From: Pleionea sp041591085
Lineage (GTDB): Bacteria > Pseudomonadota > Gammaproteobacteria > Enterobacterales > Kangiellaceae
Direction: 5' to 3'
NCBI GenBank assembly: GCA_041591085.1
Contig: JBFHSP010000145.1
Coordinates: 1 to 7,585, forward strand
Length of the DNA stretch: 7,585 nt
Below the pieces are notes generated by a model, which ran no database searches, was not told the origin of the DNA, and worked only from the letters and a program-made list of their open reading frames with translations. Positions 6,653 through 7,585 of the stretch are shown piece by piece. The first letter of the stretch is position 1. Every line of letters begins with the position of its first letter. The position numbers and the translations under genes are program-made.

Positions 6653-6982
6653 ATGTCTCCTGAAGTTTTTGGTCAATGGGGTTGGTATTTTGCGTTGTCT
6701 GCATCAGCTGCCGCTTTATCATTGGGAATAATTGTTTTTTATTCGATGCTGCAAGACAAACGCGCCGGTATTCCTGTAGTGATTGCCTTTATTATGGCGG
6801 GAATTGGACGAGCCGCTCAATACTATTTGATTTCAACCGTTGCGGTAGTGTTACTGATCCCCGTGTTAGCCTATTTTTCGTGGTCATTACGCAAGCAAAA
6901 AACCATTTGGATCAGTTGGATTGGTTTTGTTATTTCCGCCCCGCTCGCCTTTTACTGCTACAAAGTTCTTTTAGGCGCTTAA
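6653..6982 (+). CDS. Small integral membrane protein of unknown function
   Basis: A 109-residue, strongly hydrophobic protein that I do not recognise. Likely membrane helices are at about 11-31, 38-53 (short), 55-77 and 85-105, giving three or four spans. Positively charged loops lie between them (QDKRAG at 34-39 and RKQK at 80-83), and there is no cleavable signal peptide. By the positive-inside rule both of these loops would face the cytoplasm, which is easiest with a short re-entrant or paired helix between them. The start is well supported by GAGG 7 nt upstream and a -10 box at 6620. The +1 overlapping frame is also open (6676-7002), but its product is Cys/Arg/Ser-rich and unlike a protein, so this frame is the gene. 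It converges with the DUF1801 gene, 34 bp away, with no terminator between them. Confidence 0.75.
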   Translation: MSPEVFGQWGWYFALSASAAALSLGIIVFYSMLQDKRAGIPVVIAFIMAGIGRAAQYYLISTVAVVLLIPVLAYFSWSLRKQKTIWISWIGFVISAPLAFYCYKVLLGA

Positions 6983-7016
6983 ATAACCTGAGCTCGGCAT
7001 GAATAGAAATCTTTAA

Positions 7017-7442
7017 TTACTGTGACGGATACAAGGCTTCCATATGATCAAGGGATGCCTTAATCAAAGCTTCTAGTTTAATCATATCGATATCGGTCAA
7101 CTGCTTAATATAAAGGCAAGACTTACCGGTTTTATATTTACCGAACTGGCTCATTAACGAACTATGTTGTTCAAATCCGTCCATAATATACAAGGTTATG
7201 TTTTGCTTGCGCGGACTGTAACCAATCCGCATCCAATCACCCTTTCTACCACTGGCATATTCATAGTTGTACTTGCCAAATCCGACGATTGAACTGCCCC
7301 ACATGATCGGCTTTTCACCTATCAGTTTTTTCAACAAGGCATTCAATGTTTTTATATCTTTTTGTTGCTGAGGTGACTCAATACTCTTAATGAAGTCAGA
7401 TACACTTTGGTCATTAGCTTTGGTTTTATTATCACTCGCCAT
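7017..7442 (-). CDS. DUF1801 domain-containing protein
   Basis: A small cytoplasmic protein of the DUF1801 family (YdhG-like alpha/beta fold). The diagnostic stretch PIMWGSSIVGFGKYNYEYAS, then GRKGDW, then YSPRKQNITLYIM fills residues 45-86 of the product. The reading frame can be extended to a TTG at 7460 (147 aa), and an ATG also exists at 7448. I prefer the ATG at 7442 (141 aa), because the minus strand carries AAAGGA with AGGA ending 6 nt before it, whereas the same AGGA would abut the ATG at 7448 and lie inside the coding region for the TTG. The resulting start MASDNKTKANDQSVSDF also resembles family N-termini. The function of this branch is unknown. Related YdhG proteins have been linked to iron handling, which should not be transferred here without evidence. 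Confidence 0.87.
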   Translation of the reverse strand: MASDNKTKANDQSVSDFIKSIESPQQQKDIKTLNALLKKLIGEKPIMWGSSIVGFGKYNYEYASGRKGDWMRIGYSPRKQNITLYIMDGFEQHSSLMSQFGKYKTGKSCLYIKQLTDIDMIKLEALIKASLDHMEALYPSQ

Positions 7443-7486
7443 TATCATTCCTTTACTCAACTCATTTCATTGTATCTAATAAAGAA

Positions 7487-7508
7487 AAAGGCGGATAAAT
7501 CCGCCTTT
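7487..7508 (-). terminator. Intrinsic terminator of the right-edge gene
   Basis: A perfect 10-bp inverted repeat, AAAGGCGGAT/ATCCGCCTTT, is separated by AA (effectively a GC-rich stem with a TAAA-type loop). Read on the minus strand it is followed by TTTTTCTTTATT, a good U-tract. It lies 25 bp beyond the stop codon at 7534-7536 of the minus-strand gene entering from the right. It would insulate the DUF1801 gene from that gene. In the plus direction the U-tract is only three bases, so it is at best a weak terminator that way. Confidence 0.82.
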
Positions 7509-7533
7509 AAGTTCGATGATTATTGTTTTTTTG

Positions 7534-7585
7534 TTACATCGATTCTTCAAATAGCTTTTCATATACCGCGCTGTCATTTCTTGGC
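7534..7585 (-). CDS. C-terminal end of an unidentified gene, cut by window edge
   Basis: One minus-strand frame is open from the right edge and reads PRNDSAVYEKLFEESM followed by TAA (7536-7534). The fragment is amphipathic and helix-like and looks like a real protein tail. The intrinsic terminator placed 25 bp after the stop supports it as a true gene end. Sixteen residues are too few to name the family, and I do not recognise it. No other minus-strand frame stays open as plausibly; frame 1 stops at once after Ala-Lys-Lys. Confidence 0.6.
   Translation of the reverse strand, partial: PRNDSAVYEKLFEESM

Noticed and set aside
6676..7002. 108-codon plus-strand frame overlapping the small membrane protein
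   Set aside because: Offset by one frame relative to the well-supported gene at 6653, Cys/Arg/Ser-rich product, no own ribosome site.
1..7585. CRISPR array, tRNA or rRNA genes, transposase, prophage or toxin-antitoxin pair
   Set aside because: No regularly spaced direct repeats, no cloverleaf-like conserved arms and no matching protein families seen; the small genes at the right end are DUF3820, DUF1801 and a lone membrane protein rather than a recognisable paired system.

Overview
The window looks like chromosome of a gammaproteobacterium, probably marine. The evidence is an E. coli-type glutathione reductase divergent from an E. coli-type oligopeptidase A, a YrdA-type protein at the left edge, and small families (DUF3820, DUF1801) common in marine Gammaproteobacteria. 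Base composition is moderate (spot counts about 40-50% G+C in the main genes). I cannot name the genus from the sequence alone.

Layout. Left block, minus strand: the N-terminus of a gamma-class carbonic anhydrase-like protein (1-136) with a good sigma70 promoter; a 171-residue TPR protein (242-757) in noticeably AT-richer DNA; and glutathione reductase gorA (813-2207). A 137-bp divergent intergenic region (2208-2344) separates gorA from prlC. Centre block, plus strand: prlC, oligopeptidase A (2345-4384), followed after 16 bp by an FGGY-family carbohydrate kinase with a GTG start (4401-5948), probably co-transcribed. Next is a 417-bp stretch without a convincing gene (5949-6365). Most of it is dense in inverted repeats and looks like a dispersed intergenic repeat element. 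Right block: a 70-aa DUF3820 protein (minus, 6366-6578), a divergent 109-aa small membrane protein of unknown function (plus, 6653-6982), a DUF1801 protein (minus, best start 7442), a strong hairpin terminator (7487-7508), and the last 16 codons of an unidentified minus-strand gene running off the right edge.

Functionally these are mostly housekeeping genes: thiol redox balance (GorA), peptide turnover (PrlC), sugar or polyol phosphorylation (the FGGY kinase) and several small conserved proteins. The gorA/prlC proximity recalls the E. coli neighbourhood rsmJ-prlC-rlmJ-gor, here without rlmJ between them. I see no defence system, prophage, integron, CRISPR array, tRNA or rRNA. The items most worth a second look are the multi-hairpin element at about 6041-6315, the AT-rich TPR gene, and two palindromic promoter regions (182-210 and 2281-2306). 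I did not find convincing evidence of a novel multi-gene system.
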